DNA of 64,000 nt from Herbidospora mongoliensis (GTDB taxonomy: Bacteria > Actinomycetota > Actinomycetes > Streptosporangiales > Streptosporangiaceae). How positions within the stretch are numbered: the first letter of the stretch is position 1; the number at the start of each line of letters is the position of its first letter. The stretch is from positions 267,123 to 331,122 of the forward strand of contig NZ_BBXD01000019.1 in the NCBI RefSeq assembly GCF_001570545.1, given 5' to 3'. The notes below the pieces were generated by a model. That model worked only from the letters and a program-made list of their open reading frames with translations, had not been told where the DNA came from and ran no database searches. A program made the translations under genes and the position numbers. Below, piece after piece: positions 62,720-64,000 of this stretch.

Positions 62720-64000
62720 TCAGCTCTCCGAGAGAGTGGCGGAGCTGTCGCCGATGATGTCGAGGGCGAGGAGGATGAGGTTGGCTGCGAGGGCGGCCCC
62801 GATGATCGTGGTCATCACGCCGGGGAGACCGTCGGCGGCGGAGAATCCCAGCCAGGCTCCGGCCAATGCCGCGACGGGTGCGGCGGCCAGCCCTCGGTGC
62901 TGCTCACGAGAGGTCCGGTCGCGGCGGGTCCAGGCGCAGTAGGCGCCGTACCCGATGGCTGTGCCGACGGACGGTACGGCGACAAGCGGGTCGCCGAGGT
63001 AGGTCGCCGGCCACACGATCGACACGGTCAGCACGGCCAGGGACCAGCCACCGAGGCCGAGGGCCACCGGGGTCACGACGCGCAACCAGATGCCGGTCCT
63101 GGGCCGGAAGCCACCGCGTCGGCGTACCCGACGGGTCATCCAGGCGAGCAGAGCGACCGCGGCCAGCGCAAGGCCGGTCAGAACGCCTACGAGGATCTTG
63201 GCGATGTTCGGCATGCTGAGCGCGCCTACCTGGAAGTCGACCTTGTGGGTGGTGTACCCGGAGGTGTCGATCTGACCGTGGTCGAAGAAGCCGGTCAGCA
63301 GCCGCCGATTGGCCTCGGGCTGGTATCGCCAGAAGTCTGTGGTGTGCCCGAGTTCAGCCAAGATCACCTGGCGGCCGTCGGGCAGTGCGGGCAGCAGTTC
63401 CCTGGTGGCCAGTTGAGCGGGTGTGGTGAAGTCGACGGTGCCGCTGATCAGGAGCGTTTCGACGTCGGTCGGGCGCGTCCGCTGGTATTCGCGAGAATCG
63501 GGGCTGGACGGCCACGCCTTGGTGAGGCCACCCCCGGCCCACAGCAGATCCGCACCCGCGTTGCCCAGAACTGAGCCCCGATCGCCCCCTGCCGCGTAGT
63601 AGCCGTCGACCGACGCAGCGTCGATCATGGTGGTCGCGGCGGACTCTCCCCAGACGAAAGACATCGGGATGGTCAGGTCGGCGAGAAGAGAGACGGCCCA
63701 GAGCCCGCTGGGATCGCCGTCGGCGGCGGCCAGCCACGCGTCGAACATCGCGGGCGCGTTGAGCGGTGCGGCGAATCGCGTGGAGTTGACCAGCCCGATC
63801 AGCGTCGCGGCGCGGACGTTGCCACTTTTGATGGCCAGCGGTCCCCAGCGGCCGGGCAGGTGGGCAGCGGTCGCCCTCATGGAGACGGCAAGGTCTTCGG
63901 TACGTGCGGCGCATGCACGGTCCTGGGCACACAGCCGGGCATATCCGGCGAGTTGATCGTCCGTGATGACGGGATCCCAGAGGAAGTGACGGGGGTTCCC
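62720..64000 (-). CDS. Alpha/beta hydrolase with membrane tail, N-terminus outside window
   Basis: The visible 426 residues, read on the minus strand from the window edge, start GNPRHFLWDPVITDDQLAGY. The C-terminal half of an alpha/beta hydrolase follows (PTDVETLLISGTVDFTTPAQ with the catalytic Asp region, and LAELGHTTDFW with the catalytic His), as in tripeptidyl aminopeptidase-like enzymes. After residue about 225 of this fragment come four hydrophobic helices (LVGVLTGLALAAVALLAWM and three more) and a short tail. The fusion of hydrolase and membrane domain is unusual. The nucleophile Ser lies outside the window. Confidence 0.75.
   Translation of the reverse strand, partial: GNPRHFLWDPVITDDQLAGYARLCAQDRACAARTEDLAVSMRATAAHLPGRWGPLAIKSGNVRAATLIGLVNSTRFAAPLNAPAMFDAWLAAADGDPSGLWAVSLLADLTIPMSFVWGESAATTMIDAASVDGYYAAGGDRGSVLGNAGADLLWAGGGLTKAWPSSPDSREYQRTRPTDVETLLISGTVDFTTPAQLATRELLPALPDGRQVILAELGHTTDFWRYQPEANRRLLTGFFDHGQIDTSGYTTHKVDFQVGALSMPNIAKILVGVLTGLALAAVALLAWMTRRVRRRGGFRPRTGIWLRVVTPVALGLGGWSLAVLTVSIVWPATYLGDPLVAVPSVGTAIGYGAYCAWTRRDRTSREQHRGLAAAPVAALAGAWLGFSAADGLPGVMTTIIGAALAANLILLALDIIGDSSATLSES

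Overview
The window is high-GC DNA with short intergenic gaps, frequent ATGA stop/start overlaps, GTG starts and several apparently leaderless genes. Gene content and order point to a sporulating actinomycete, probably of the Streptosporangiales type. The evidence is the order rplY-pth near prs-glmU, metG-tatD-rpf-rsmA-ispE, divergent rsmI/pmt and ppk-mutT1, together with two SapA-like spore-associated proteins, a transmembrane Ser/Thr kinase and a SARP-type giant regulator. The taxon is inferred from content, not from a search.

1-8.5 kb holds the start of a polyprenyl-phosphate sugar transferase (cut by the edge), a small exonuclease, a ClpX-type zinc-finger/HTH protein with its own operators, an MFS/LysR divergent pair, pth and rplY separated by a strong terminator, and an NrtR-like Nudix regulator facing a two-gene operon (PASTA-like lipoprotein plus membrane-bound nucleosidase). 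Both sides of that last locus carry a GGTCA-N3-TGACC box. 8.5-24.9 kb is core metabolism: prs, glmU, tRNA-Gln, a fatty-acid desaturase with a TetR regulator, ppk-mutT1, a CYTH/CHAD protein, the tam/tamR pair with twin palindromic operators, a secreted serine protease behind a CRP-like site, an ABC-F ATPase, ispE and rsmA.

25-28.6 kb is a plus-strand two-gene insert (Ser/Thr kinase plus secreted FG-GAP propeller) that splits the usual rpf-rsmA neighbourhood. The kinase carries a repeat array of possible phospho-acceptor Thr motifs between kinase domain and membrane. 28.6-37.8 kb returns to conserved genes: rpf, tatD, metG, a GT2 polyprenol glycosyltransferase, a second membrane glycosyltransferase, rsmI and pmt.

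37.9-64 kb is more accessory. It has a hypothetical protein, an ECF sigma factor with a membrane partner, a kinase-fold protein coupled to a Ca2+/H+ antiporter, an HTH-membrane-NBR1-Ig protein with a 24-bp minisatellite, tandem sapA paralogues, and a lipoprotein gene ended by an in-frame amber codon inside a tandem repeat. A MoxR/VWA-metallopeptidase pair follows, then several regulator/oxidoreductase pairs (SDR/TetR, XRE/AKR, NmrA/TetR) with recognisable operators. The end is a small secreted protein tail-to-tail with a 1347-residue SARP-STAND-WD40 protein, a TPR-AAA ATPase coupled to a TPR membrane protein, and a partial alpha/beta hydrolase with a membrane tail. No CRISPR array, rRNA, prophage or insertion sequence was seen.
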